Source: CALOCN01 sp942491735
GTDB lineage: Bacteria; Eisenbacteria; RBG-16-71-46; JABDJR01
NCBI GenBank assembly: GCA_942491735.1
Contig: CALOCN010000001.1
Coordinates: 1 to 64,000 of the forward strand
Length of the DNA stretch: 64,000 nucleotides
Direction: 5' to 3'
The notes below the pieces were generated by a model. It saw only the letters and a program-made list of their open reading frames with translations, did not search any database and was not told the origin of the DNA. Shown piece after piece: positions 35,377-45,549 of the stretch (positions within the stretch are counted from its first letter, which is position 1; the number at the start of each line of letters is the position of its first letter). The position numbers were made by a program, and so were the translations under genes.

Positions 35377-36939
35377 GTGAGTGACGCGCGCCGCAGTTTC
35401 TATATCACCTGCGCCATCGACTACGTGAACTCCCGTCCGCATGTGGGAACGGCCTACGAGAAGATCGCCGCCGATGCCATCGCCCGGTATCACCGCATGG
35501 CGGGCGACGATGTCACGTTCCTCATGGGCAACGACGAGCACAGCCTCAACGTGGAGAAGGCGGCGGTCGAGCAGGGGCTGGATCCCCTCGTCTACACGGA
35601 CCGGATGGCCGAGACCTTCGAGACGGTGTGGAAGGACCTCGAGCTGTCCTACGACATCTTCATCCGCACCACGGAACCGCGGCACCATACCTCCGTGCAG
35701 GAGCTGTTTCGCCGTATCCACGAAGGCGGCGACATCTTCAAGGGGACCTACGATGGGTTCTACTGCGTTTCCTGCGAGGAGTTCAAGCAGGAGAAGGACC
35801 TCCTGGAGGGGAACCTCTGTCCGGTGCACAAGCGCCCCGCGGATTTCATCCAGGAAGAGAACTGGTTCTTCCGGCTCTCGAAGTACCAGCAGCCGCTCCT
35901 GGACCTCTACGAACGGCAGCCCGACTTCCTGGTGCCGGTGGCCCGACGCAACGAGGTGGTCAACGTCATCAAGGACGGCCTGCGGGATCTCAGCGTGTCC
36001 CGTCCCGGGAGTGGGTGGGGAGTGCCCCTTCCCATTGATCCCACCCAACGGGTGTATGTCTGGTTCGATGCGCTCATCAACTACATCACCGGGGCCGGGT
36101 TCGCCGCGGACGAGGAGCGGTTCAACCGCCTCTGGCCTGCGGACCTCCACGTGATCGGGAAGGACATCACCCGGTTCCACTGCATCATCTGGCCGGCCAT
36201 GCTCATGGCGGCCGGGCTGCCGTTGCCCAAACAGGTGTTGGGCCATGGGTGGGTCACGGTGAAGGGGGAGAAGCTGTCCAAGACCCTGGGCAACATCGTG
36301 GATCCCATGGAGGTCACGGCGAAGTTCGGTCCGGACCCGCTGCGGTTCTACCTGCTCAACGAGGTGCCGTTGGATCGGGACGGGGACTTCACCTGGGAAT
36401 TGTTCATCGAGCGCTACAACACGGAACTCGCCAACGACGTGGGAAACCTGGTCAGCCGCTCGGTCAGCATGGCGGTGAAGTATTTCGACGGCACGGTGCC
36501 GGCGATCTGTGACCTGGAGACCGACGGTCCGGATGCGGTCTTGCGGGCCGCGGTGGATACCAGCGTGGTCGACTACCGGAAGGCGTTCGACACCCTGGCC
36601 GTGGATCAGGCCATTGCCGCGGCGGGAGCGCTCATTCGCCGGGCCAACCAGTACATCCAGGAAGTGGAACCCTGGGCGTTGGCCAAGGACGAGTCCAAAC
36701 GGGACCGGTTGGCCACGGTGCTCAACGCCCTGCTGGAGAGCGTGCGCATCGCCGCGGTACTGATGTCGCCAATTATTCCGGAAAGCTGTACGAAAATCCG
36801 GGAAAGACTGAATCGCACCGGGGATGAGGCCAGTCTGTCCCTGGAGCAGTTGGCGTGGAACCCACTCGGGAACCAACCCGAATCCCCGCTGGCGAAACCG
36901 TCGCCGCTCTTTCCGAGGATCGACGCGACGCCCGAATAG
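35377..36939 (+). CDS. metG: Methionyl-tRNA synthetase
   Basis: The 520-residue enzyme has the class I signature as NSRPHVGTAYEKIAADAIARY (HIGH replaced by HVGT), a zinc-binding region with FYCVSCEEFKQ and CPVHK, and KLSKT (KMSKS variant) in GEKLSKTLGNIVDP. The anticodon-binding helical domain follows. It lacks the C-terminal dimerisation domain found in longer MetRS. It charges tRNA-Met with methionine in the cytoplasm. The start is GTG, with GAGGGGAG upstream; an ATG at an equivalent position is absent. Confidence 0.95.
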   Translation: MSDARRSFYITCAIDYVNSRPHVGTAYEKIAADAIARYHRMAGDDVTFLMGNDEHSLNVEKAAVEQGLDPLVYTDRMAETFETVWKDLELSYDIFIRTTEPRHHTSVQELFRRIHEGGDIFKGTYDGFYCVSCEEFKQEKDLLEGNLCPVHKRPADFIQEENWFFRLSKYQQPLLDLYERQPDFLVPVARRNEVVNVIKDGLRDLSVSRPGSGWGVPLPIDPTQRVYVWFDALINYITGAGFAADEERFNRLWPADLHVIGKDITRFHCIIWPAMLMAAGLPLPKQVLGHGWVTVKGEKLSKTLGNIVDPMEVTAKFGPDPLRFYLLNEVPLDRDGDFTWELFIERYNTELANDVGNLVSRSVSMAVKYFDGTVPAICDLETDGPDAVLRAAVDTSVVDYRKAFDTLAVDQAIAAAGALIRRANQYIQEVEPWALAKDESKRDRLATVLNALLESVRIAAVLMSPIIPESCTKIRERLNRTGDEASLSLEQLAWNPLGNQPESPLAKPSPLFPRIDATPE

Positions 36940-36966
36940 TCTCGGATTGGGCGTGAGCGGGCGCGC

Positions 36967-36995
36967 TTGACATTGGCTTCAAATAGCAATTCATT
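36967..36995 (+). promoter_or_regulatory. Possible sigma-70 promoter upstream of the secreted-protein pair
   Basis: A perfect TTGACA (36967-36972) is followed after 17 bp by TTCATT, a weak -10. The surrounding DNA is AT-rich compared with its neighbourhood. It would leave a leader of about 170 bases before the start at 37171. Confidence 0.35.
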
Positions 36996-37170
36996 TCGTT
37001 GCGTGGTAATGAGTTTGTCCAGTGTGATCAGGATTCCCAAAAGGCCGGCTATACTCTAGCCAAGGGCGTGTCGGTATCGACGGGCCCCGTTCTATCCGCT
37101 CCCTCTCGGCCAACTGCCGCCCGGATAGACGCCACATCAGTATCAGTGCTTCCTGCTTTGGGGGTTTGTC

Positions 37171-40100
37171 ATGGCGTCTCGGCTGCTTCTTCTTGTCCTT
37201 GGCTGCCTGCTGCCGGCCACGGTCCTCTCCAAAGGCGGGTTGCCTTCGCTTGAACCCGCGCCGTCCACCCCCGTTCCCGCCTGGAGCGAACGATCGGTCC
37301 TCGGCCACACCCATCCCGCGCTTCAGGGTACGGCAAACCAGGATACGGCCTGGTTTGGGGGGACGGTTTGGGCCGCGGACTCAATGCGATGGGAGGCGAT
37401 TCCTGGAGGGACGTGGACGTTCGATTCCGGGGTGGGCTCGCACTTTGATCACTCCGCCGAAGGGGTGGATCCGTTCAAGGATCAGAATCTTCATGCGTAT
37501 ATGGAGGGATGGGTGGGAGTGGACATCAGCCGGGTGGATGCCCCCTACTTTCGCCGCATGACCACGTCGGACTTTGCCGGAACCCCCTGCGTTGGGGCTG
37601 CGGCCGGTCTGGGTGGTTCTGCGTCCCTGTGGGTGGGTGTGACCACGGCCGAAGCCGAATCCTTGTGCTATGCCGCCGGCCGCGGATACGGAGAGTATTG
37701 GAACGTCTGCATGGAGCAGGAGTTCGTCTACAACGGCACCGGCGGAGTGAACTGGTCCTACGACTACGTCAACGATACCGAAGAAGGTTTTGACTACTCC
37801 TACGCCATGGTGGACACCTCCGACACGGAGGACCCGGTCGAGCTGTGGCGGGTGACGGGGACCGAGAGTGGATCGGCCTCCCTGCCCCTGGTTCCAGGTG
37901 AGAGCTTGCGCAGCAACCCCGGACCGGTCGTGCTCCGGTTCTGCTTCCGCAGCGACGGAGCCTACTCGGACCAGGATGGGTCCTTTGCCACGGACTGTGG
38001 CCCGTTGGCAATCGACGACATCTCGGTGACCGGGGGCGGAATCGCGCACGTGGCGACGTTCGAGTCCGGCGCGGACGGTTGGACCCTGATGCCGGAAGTC
38101 CCGGGGCCGGGTGGTGACTGGAGCGATCTTCGGAACATCAGCAGTCTGACCAACCCGGTTTCGATTCCCTGCGATGCATACTGCGGGGTCCAGGACACCG
38201 TGCTTGTCTTCGAGAACCAGTCGGGAGCCCTCGGCTCGCACGGGTTCTTCCAGAACAACCTGGCCCTCTCCCCCTGGATTGATCTGCGGGCCGAGGGCCT
38301 GCAGGGAGCCCCCATCGCGACCATGACCTACGACGTGGTGAACGGGAACGGGATCCTCAACTACATCTTTTCGTTTGTCGCGGCACAGTGGTACCCCGAG
38401 GCTTGCGTCAACAACGGCAAGCTGCAGACCTCCCCGGTGGTCGAGTTGCCTTCGATCTTCCCGATCACCTTTATCGGGTGCTCCACTGTGGGCAATCCGG
38501 TTGGCTGGGATCTCTCCGGTATCATTCCTGCGTCCGCCGAGCAGGTCCGGGTGGGAATCGTGGTGCGGGAGTTCTGCCGGTTCTTCGTCAACTGCACCGG
38601 GGTCAGCAACTCGACTCCCTGGTTCGACAACGTGCGGTTCGGTGTGGCAGGCGCCCCGGGATCGGTGAGCCTGTCGGCGGAGTCGCTCGGCCAGCCCCAG
38701 GATGCATTTCCCGAAGACGGTACACTTTCACCCTCGTCCACCGCCCGCATCGATGCCGCGCGTACCCATGGAGCGGCCGCGGGAGACACCCTGTTCGTGA
38801 AGGGGTTCGGAGCGTCGACCGAGGTGCAGGCCGTGTTTGCGGTCTCGCCCGGACCCGGCATCGATACGGCAAGGCTGGCGTCGTGGCTGACCTCCCACAC
38901 CCTCGAGGGAACGTGGCAGGGCCTGTCCTGGTACTCGGCCCGCATGGACACGGCCGAGATCGGAGGCGCTGCGGCGACGGGTTACTGGATGACCGCGTAT
39001 CACGAGGAGGATCCCAACTTCAGCGGTACGGACACCGCGACGGATCCAAACGACCTCGATCCCGATGGATACCAGAACCGGCTTCTCAACGACTTGTTTC
39101 CCGATGATCTGCTCACTCCGGGTTCGCGACTTTGTCTCTACTTCAAGGGTAAGTCGGTTTCCGGCACCTCCTGGTTCTGCTACCCCGACACGACCAACGG
39201 CGGCTACCTTGAGATGGAGGTGTTGCCCTCGTCCATGGGCGCGGACTCAACCTTCAACTGTGTCCTCTACGTGGACTACGCCGACGGGATGGGAGCGCAG
39301 CCGTGTGATCGAGGACTGCACTCGCCAACGTGCTTCCCGGCACATCCTCCAACTTCGAGACCACGTCCTGGGATCGTTGGGATGTGCGGGCAGCGGACAC
39401 TGAGCATGCGACTTTCGGCCGTCCCCTCAATGCGATGCGTGGGGCGACGGTCGCGCAACTCCTGGGGTACACCACGGTGATTCTCTGGAACGGGGGATCG
39501 CATCGGATCCGGACCCTCAGGGAGGACGATGCCAACCTTCTCGATCCCGTGGCTTGACTGGGGACCGAATCAACGGTCGCTCTGTCTGAGCGGTGACAAT
39601 ATGGCCGGAACGATCGGCGGCCTCGGACGGAATCACTCCCCGTGTCCACGCGACTGTTCGCGGACTACCTGGGTGTTCACCCTGCTCTGTGACGCGGTCC
39701 GGGAGGCTGGGTGCCCGGTGGGGTCTCACGGCCGACGATGCCGCGGTATGCCTCGAGCTGGATCCCGCCACGGGTTCCCACGTCGCTGGACCACGGACGT
39801 TCATTCATCTTGCCCAGGGAAACGGCTGCCCGGAACTGCGCACCTTCGATGTCCTGGAGACCTACACCGGGGGGTTGGGTACTCCGGTTGGTGACGAGAC
39901 CTACACCGGCCCGGCCAAGGGTACGGTCAGCTTTGCTTCGGTCGCGAACGACGAGGCACGCTATCGAACGGTCATCGACGGCGTGTCGCTTCACCATCGC
40001 CGGGATTGGTTTGGCTGTGCACCCAGTTCACCGGCCACGCAACCGATTGCGGAAAGATTGGGGGAGGTCCTGGACTGGTTCGGGGTTGGCCCCGGCGCGT

Positions 40101-40435
40101 GCAACACGACCTCGGTACCGGTGGATGTGGACCCGGGAGTGAATCCGTTGCCGGCTCGGTTCGCCCTGATCATTCGATCCGCGAACCCGGTCATGAACAG
40201 CACCCGGGCCAGGTTCCAGGTTGAGCTGCCCGCGAGTCAGGACCTGAGGGTCCAGGTGTTCGATATCGCGGGACGCCTGGTGGCAACCCTTGCTGAAGGG
40301 GAACACCCGGCCGGGACCCACGATGTCCAGTGGGATCTGCGCAACAATGCGCGCCAACCGGTCTCGGGGGGCGTCTACCTGGTGCGCGCGAAGGGGACGG
40401 CGTCGATTACCCAGCGTCTGGTCGTGCTCCGCTAG
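37171..40435 (+). pseudogene. Long secreted protein with FlgD-like C-terminal domain, broken by several frameshifts
   Basis: The product starts MASRLLLLVLGCLLPATVLS, a signal peptide, and reads through to residue about 715. It is closely similar in order to the intact gene at 40517. Between 39296 and 39740 the reading frame changes several times: pieces alignable to the intact copy occur in frame +2 (WDRWDVRAADTEHATFGR), frame 0 (LCLSGD), frame 2 again (RLFADYLGVH), frame 0 (LLCDAVREAGC) and frame 1 (LTADDAAVCLELDPATGS). The rest is intact to the FlgD-like C-terminus (VFDIAGRLVATL, GGVYLVRAKG). Either the copy has decayed or this short stretch contains sequencing errors. The uncorrected frame ends at 39480. 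Confidence 0.8.
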
Positions 40436-40439
40436 CGTC

Positions 40440-40457
40440 GAGTCCACCCGGGTGGGC
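40440..40457. repeat. Half-palindrome GAGTCCACCC/GGGTGGGC after the first paralog
   Basis: The sequence just after the stop matches the inverted repeat that follows the second paralog (43805-43826), but its right arm has diverged. It shows that the duplicated block included downstream DNA. Confidence 0.55.
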
Positions 40458-40516
40458 AAACGACCCTTGTTAGATCGCCGCCGCCCGCTCCGACCAGAGG
40501 TCGGGAGGAGTAGCAC

Positions 40517-43500
40517 ATGCTTGGAAAGTCTGTCCAAAGAGCGATTGCCGGTTGGGCCTCGGGTACCCTGCTGTTGGGGATCCTCGTGGCTGCCCCGTCC
40601 CTGGAAGCGAAGCCGGTGCTGCCGGTGCTCGAGGATGGGCGCGGAACCTCGGTTCCTACCTGGAACGAGCAGCTTCCCGGTCCCGGCCGGGGTCTTCACT
40701 CCACCGCGGCCCAGGAGACCACCTGGTTCGGCGGCACGGTGTGGGCGGCGGACTCCATGCGCTGGGAGGCGATCCCAGGGGGTATCTGGACGTTTGACTC
40801 CGGGGTGGGATCGCACTTCGATCACTCGGCGGACGGGGTGAACCCCTACAAGGACCCGAGCCTTCATGCCTATATGGAAGGTTGGGTGGGGCTGGATTTC
40901 ACCTACAGCGAGATCCCGTTCTTTCGGCGGTTGACCACAGACGACTTCGGAATCGGGCCGGCCTGCGTGGGATCGACGGTGGGCCTGGGAGGCTCCGCGT
41001 CGCTCTATGCGGGTGTGACTACTGCGGAGGCGGAGTCCCTGTGCTACCTCGGTGGGCAGGGTTACGGCAGCAGCTGGAACGTGTGCGTTGAGCGCGAGTT
41101 CACCACCGACGGATCCGCAAGCGTGGCCTGGTCGTTCGACTACGTGGCCGACACCGAACCCGGGTTCGACTACGCTTACGCCCTCGTGGACACCACCGGC
41201 AACGACGACGATGTGCAGGTGTGGAGTTCCACGGGCGTGGCCGCCGGCGCCCCGAACCTCACCTTGGATCCTGGGTCGTCCATGAGAAGCGACGCCGGCG
41301 CATTCACCCTCAAGTATTGTCTGGTCAGCGACGGGGCCTACGACGACGAGGACGGATTCTACGACACGTCCTGTGGCGGGCTGGCCGTGGATGATGTCCA
41401 GGTGACTGGAGCCGGTGTCGCCTACTCCGCGGATTTCGAGGGCGGGCCCCAGGGGTGGAGCCTCTCTCCCAGCCGCCCCGGTCCGGGCGGGGATTGGACC
41501 CACCTGCGCCACCTCAGCACGCTCCCGCCGATGGTGTCCCAAGTCTCCTGTCAGTCAAGCTGCGGCGTTTCCGACAGCGTGCTGGTCTTCGCCGACTTGA
41601 CCCTGGTGCCGGGAGGCCACAACTCCTTCCAGGACAATCAGGCCGTTTCTCCCTGGATCGACCTCCGGGCTTCCGGATTGTCCGATTCACCCGGGGCGCT
41701 CGTGAGCATGGACGGATATTGGGAGCTCCCGGTTCTCAACTACGTGTTCAGCGATATCAACATGCAGTACTACCCGTATCAATGTCCCATTACGGGAACG
41801 ACCCGGGTGAGTCCCTGGATCGACGACGGCCTTGTCATCTTCTTTGGTAGCGTTCCCTACTGTTCGCAGGTCCCTTGGGTCAGCAAGGTTGGTCATATGA
41901 TCCCCGGAGCCGAGCAGGTCCGGGTCGGGATCCGTGTCTTCAGCTACTGCCGTTTCTTCACCAATTGCACGGGGCAGACCAATACGAGCCCCTGGTTCGA
42001 CAACGTGCGGTTCGGGGTCTACGGCAATCCGGACGCGCCGATCATCACGACCTCCATCGACGACACGCCCCAGGATGCGTTTCCGGAGAACGGGACCCTG
42101 GCCCTGGACGCCCCGGGCCGTATCGACTGCAACAACGTGATCAGGCCAGATGCCTACAGTTCTCTTGGAGACACCCTGATCGTGTCGGGCGCCACGGACG
42201 CCCCGTCGGAAGTACGCGTGGTCTTCGCCGTGGATCCGGGTCCGGGGGTCGACTGGGTACGCCTTGGCAATTGGCTGACCAGCCATGCCAGCGAGGGGTC
42301 CTGGTTGGGCCTTTCCTGGTTCTCGGCCCGCATGGATACGGCGCAGTCCCGGGGGATCCTGTGGACGGGTGACTGGATGACCGCCTATCACGAAGAGGAT
42401 CCCAACTTCAGCGGATCGGACTCGGACACGGACCCGGGAGACATCGACCCCCTGGGCAACGCGTCCCGGCTGCTCAACGATATCTTTCCCGACGACCTGC
42501 TGACCCCGGGATCGCGTCTGTGTCTCTACTACAAGACACGCTATGTGGGCGGTACGTCCTGGTTCTTCCTGCCGGACACCAGCGGGGGCGGCTATCTGGA
42601 AATGGAGGTGCTTCCCAGCTCCATGGACGGGGACTCCACCTTCAACTGTGTGCTCTACGTGGATCACTTCGACGGACGAGGTGCCCAGCCCTTCATCGAG
42701 AACGCATTGTCCAACGTGCTTCCGGGGGGTTCGGGGAATTTCGAGAACACGGCCTGGGATCGGTGGGATGTGCGGGCTCCGGCTCAAGGGAAGGCATCCC
42801 TGGGAAGACCCGTGGGAACAGAGTACGGCGCCACGGCGCTTCAGCTTCTGGGGTACGAGACGATCCTCTGGAACAGTGGGAACTTGAGCTATCAAAATCT
42901 CTCGCAGGAGGACGCCAACGTCCTCATACCCTGGTTGGAGGAAGGGTCGGTCACCCGCAACCTGTATCTGAGCGGGGATGGACTCGTCGAATCCATCGAG
43001 AGTGACGCGCCGCAGAACCCCCGGGCGATAGAGCTCCTTCATCGCTACCTGGGAACGGAGTTGGTTTGCGATGCGTTCCGATACCCGAACTGCGCTGGAG
43101 CCGAGGACACCGTATCGTGTGTCACCCTGGATCCGACGGTTGGCGCCCCGGTGGCCGGGGGACGATCGTCGACCCACCTGGGACAGGGGAACGGGTGCCC
43201 GCAGCAACGGTTCTTCGATGTGCTGGGGCTGGCCACCGGCGCCCTGGGCGCTCCGGCCGGCGACGAGCGCTACGAGGGGCTGGTCAAGACCGCGGACTTC
43301 GCCTCCATCGCCAACACCGGTCCCACCTGGAAGAGCGTGATCGACGGCGTGTCGCTCCACTACCGGCGTGACCCGGCGGACTGCAGCTTCGATTCGCAGG
43401 CCACGGCGGCGATCACCGAGCGTCTGAGCGAAGTGTTCAACTGGTTCGGACTTCCGCCCGGCGCCTGCAACGTCAACGATCTTCCGCTTGCGGCGGATCC

Positions 43501-43801
43501 AAGGCCGGAGACCGCGCCGCGTCGTTTTGCCTTGGCCGTCCGCTCCGCCAATCCCGTCTTCACCGGGGCCATGGCCCGCTTCCAGTTGGACCTGCCCCGT
43601 GAGCAGGACGCGCGGGTCCAGGTGTTCGACGTCGCCGGGCGTCTCGTCCGTACGTTGGTCGACGACCGGCTTCAGGCCGGGGTCCACGAGGTCCCGTGGG
43701 ATCTCGCGGATGCTGCCGGACGGGACGTTTCCGGCGGCGTGTATTTCGTGCGCGCCCAGGGCAGTGAGTCCAGGACCCAGCGTCTCGTCGTGCTGCGGTA
43801 A
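40517..43801 (+). CDS. Long secreted protein with FlgD-like/type IX-like C-terminal domain
   Basis: The 1094-residue protein has a signal peptide (cleavage near LVAAPSLEA), then beta-rich regions with paired conserved cysteines (CVGSTVGLGG, CYLGGQGYG, CVEREF, SCQSSCG). A second half contains YHEEDPNFSGSD and a Rossmann-like stretch (LLGYETILWNSGNLS). The last 80 residues are a FlgD-like domain: FALAVRSANPV, VFDVAGRLVRTLVDD, GGVYFVRAQG, RLVVLR. Domains of this type act as sorting signals for cell-surface attachment in related phyla. The ATG follows GGAGGAG. It repeats the preceding gene in order. The repeated EGWVGLDFTYSEIPFFRRLTT-type segment is shared by both. No catalytic function can be assigned. 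Confidence 0.82.
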   Translation: MLGKSVQRAIAGWASGTLLLGILVAAPSLEAKPVLPVLEDGRGTSVPTWNEQLPGPGRGLHSTAAQETTWFGGTVWAADSMRWEAIPGGIWTFDSGVGSHFDHSADGVNPYKDPSLHAYMEGWVGLDFTYSEIPFFRRLTTDDFGIGPACVGSTVGLGGSASLYAGVTTAEAESLCYLGGQGYGSSWNVCVEREFTTDGSASVAWSFDYVADTEPGFDYAYALVDTTGNDDDVQVWSSTGVAAGAPNLTLDPGSSMRSDAGAFTLKYCLVSDGAYDDEDGFYDTSCGGLAVDDVQVTGAGVAYSADFEGGPQGWSLSPSRPGPGGDWTHLRHLSTLPPMVSQVSCQSSCGVSDSVLVFADLTLVPGGHNSFQDNQAVSPWIDLRASGLSDSPGALVSMDGYWELPVLNYVFSDINMQYYPYQCPITGTTRVSPWIDDGLVIFFGSVPYCSQVPWVSKVGHMIPGAEQVRVGIRVFSYCRFFTNCTGQTNTSPWFDNVRFGVYGNPDAPIITTSIDDTPQDAFPENGTLALDAPGRIDCNNVIRPDAYSSLGDTLIVSGATDAPSEVRVVFAVDPGPGVDWVRLGNWLTSHASEGSWLGLSWFSARMDTAQSRGILWTGDWMTAYHEEDPNFSGSDSDTDPGDIDPLGNASRLLNDIFPDDLLTPGSRLCLYYKTRYVGGTSWFFLPDTSGGGYLEMEVLPSSMDGDSTFNCVLYVDHFDGRGAQPFIENALSNVLPGGSGNFENTAWDRWDVRAPAQGKASLGRPVGTEYGATALQLLGYETILWNSGNLSYQNLSQEDANVLIPWLEEGSVTRNLYLSGDGLVESIESDAPQNPRAIELLHRYLGTELVCDAFRYPNCAGAEDTVSCVTLDPTVGAPVAGGRSSTHLGQGNGCPQQRFFDVLGLATGALGAPAGDERYEGLVKTADFASIANTGPTWKSVIDGVSLHYRRDPADCSFDSQATAAITERLSEVFNWFGLPPGACNVNDLPLAADPRPETAPRRFALAVRSANPVFTGAMARFQLDLPREQDARVQVFDVAGRLVRTLVDDRLQAGVHEVPWDLADAAGRDVSGGVYFVRAQGSESRTQRLVVLR

Positions 43802-43804
43802 CCC

Positions 43805-43826
43805 GGAGTCCACCCGGGTGGACTCC
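43805..43826. terminator. Perfect inverted repeat after the secreted-protein gene
   Basis: GGAGTCCACCC followed directly by GGGTGGACTCC gives an 11-bp palindrome, 3 bp after the stop. It is followed by GCCCTTTCCC rather than a clean T run. It may act as a terminator for the upstream gene. Confidence 0.5.
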
Positions 43827-43898
43827 GCCCTTTCCCGGAAACTTGCTAACATCCTCCCACCCGGCCCCACTTGCAGCCCTCACTCGGGAGGCCCCGAC

Positions 43899-44699
43899 AT
43901 GTTTCGCATCCTCCTTCTTGTCCTTGTCCTGGGAACAACCCTGGCCCTTGCGATTCCCGCCCTCGCGGACGAATCCACGATCCACTCCGAGCCCATCGTC
44001 TACGCCGTGGGCGAGACGGAGCTCAACGGCATCCTCTACTACGACGCGTCGTATGAGACCCCGCGCCCCGGCGTGCTGGTCGTCCACGAATGGTGGGGGG
44101 TCAACGAACACGCCAAGACCTCGGCCGAGCGCCTTGCCAAGGCCGGGTACGTTGCCTTCGCGTTGGACATGTACGGCGAGGGCCGGGTCACCGAGCACGC
44201 CCAGGAGGCCATGTCCTGGGCCGGCCAGGTCCAGGCCAACAGCGGCGAGGCCAAGGCCCGTTTCCAGGCCGCCTACGACCTCCTGGCCAAGAACGAGCTC
44301 GTGGCGCCGGGCCAAATCGCGGCCATTGGCTACTGCTTTGGCGGGAACCAGGTGCTGGTCCAGGCCCAGCAAGGCGCGGATCTGGCCGCGGTGGTCAGCT
44401 TTCACGGTCTCCCTCCCACCGACAAGGTGGCCAAGGGGAAGGTCAAGGCGCAGGTCCTGGTCTGCCACGGGGCCGAGGATCCCTTCGTGACCCAGGAGCA
44501 GCTCGACACCTTCACCCGGAACATGGAAGCCGCCGCGGCCGACTTCGGGGTGGTGGTCTACGAGGGCGCGAAGCACAGCTTCACCGTCCCCACCGCCGAC
44601 GCGCGGGGGATCGACGGTCTGGCCTACAACGAGAAGGCGGCCAAGGCCTCGTGGAAAGCCATGCTGCATCTCCTGGAGGAAGCGTTCGCCACCGAGTAA
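43899..44699 (+). CDS. Secreted dienelactone hydrolase family protein
   Basis: The 266-residue alpha/beta hydrolase starts with a signal peptide (MFRILLLVLVLGTTLALAIP). The catalytic triad of dienelactone hydrolases is visible: Cys in IGYCFGGNQ (in place of serine), Asp in HGAEDPFV and His in GAKHSFTV. The family opens lactones or hydrolyses esters. The substrate here is unknown, and the periplasmic location differs from the aromatic-catabolic enzymes. The ATG at 43899 with GGAG upstream is preferred over a longer frame running back into the preceding gene. Confidence 0.87.
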   Translation: MFRILLLVLVLGTTLALAIPALADESTIHSEPIVYAVGETELNGILYYDASYETPRPGVLVVHEWWGVNEHAKTSAERLAKAGYVAFALDMYGEGRVTEHAQEAMSWAGQVQANSGEAKARFQAAYDLLAKNELVAPGQIAAIGYCFGGNQVLVQAQQGADLAAVVSFHGLPPTDKVAKGKVKAQVLVCHGAEDPFVTQEQLDTFTRNMEAAAADFGVVVYEGAKHSFTVPTADARGIDGLAYNEKAAKASWKAMLHLLEEAFATE

Positions 44700-44748
44700 T
44701 CCGCGCTCCCCGGCGTCCGTGTATCATGGTGGCCCCCCGGAGGTTCCC

Positions 44749-45549
44749 ATGATCGATACCCATTGCCATCTCTCCCACCCCGAGTTCGAAGCGGACCGTG
44801 ACGCGGTGCTGGAGCACAGCTTTGCCCACGGCGTGACCGACATCCTCGAGGTGGGGTACTCGGTGGAGACGTCCCGGAAGGCCATCGAGCTCGCCCGCCA
44901 GTACCCCGATCGTCTGCGCGCCTCGGTGGGGATCCACCCCCATGAAGCGGGCAAGGCGACGGACGCGGACTTCGAGACCATCCGCGCCCTCTCCAACGAG
45001 CCCGAGGTGGTGGCCATCGGCGAGACCGGCCTCGATTTTTTTCGGGATTGGGCCCCGGTGGACCGCCAGTTGGACCTTTTTGCCCGCACGGTGCGCTTCA
45101 GCCTGGAACGGGATCTGCCCCTGGTCATCCACGACCGCGAGGCCCATGACGAGGTGCTGCGGATTCTCCGGGAGGAGGGGCGGGGCCAGGCGCGCGGCAT
45201 CTTCCATTGCTTCTCGGGCGATGCGGACGTGGCCCGCCAGGCGGTGGAGCTGGGCTTCTATCTGGGCCTGGGGGGCAGCATTACCTACCTGAACCCCCGC
45301 AAGAAGAAGGGGCGGCTCATGGGCGAGCTCCCGCTGGATCGCATTCTCCTGGAGACCGACGCCCCCTGGCTCACCCCCGAGCCTCACCGCGGCAGCCGTA
45401 ACGAACCGTCCCGCATGGAGTTCGTCGTGTCACGACTGGCCGAGGCCCAGGGCGTCACCCCGGCCGAGATCATTGCCCGGACCGGGGAGAACGTGGCCCG
45501 GCTCTTTCCCCACGCCGCTCCGTGGCCCTCGGCGGTGGCCCATGCCTGA
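44749..45549 (+). CDS. tatD: TatD-family metal-dependent DNase
   Basis: The 266-residue TIM-barrel hydrolase has the family metal ligands: IDTHCHL at the start, GETGLDFF, IHDREAHDE, HCFSGDAD, and ETDAPWLTPEPHRG. TatD/YcfH proteins are 3'-5' exonucleases linked to repair and oxidative stress. The ATG at 44749 follows CGGAGG; an ATG 30 bases earlier is less well placed. The stop overlaps the rsmA start by 8 nt, so the two genes probably form an operon. Confidence 0.93.
   Translation: MIDTHCHLSHPEFEADRDAVLEHSFAHGVTDILEVGYSVETSRKAIELARQYPDRLRASVGIHPHEAGKATDADFETIRALSNEPEVVAIGETGLDFFRDWAPVDRQLDLFARTVRFSLERDLPLVIHDREAHDEVLRILREEGRGQARGIFHCFSGDADVARQAVELGFYLGLGGSITYLNPRKKKGRLMGELPLDRILLETDAPWLTPEPHRGSRNEPSRMEFVVSRLAEAQGVTPAEIIARTGENVARLFPHAAPWPSAVAHA

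Noticed and set aside
36967..37055. TATACT at 37050 as the -10 of the secreted-protein promoter
   Set aside because: No -35-like hexamer lies 15-19 bp upstream; the TTGACA at 36967 is too far away.
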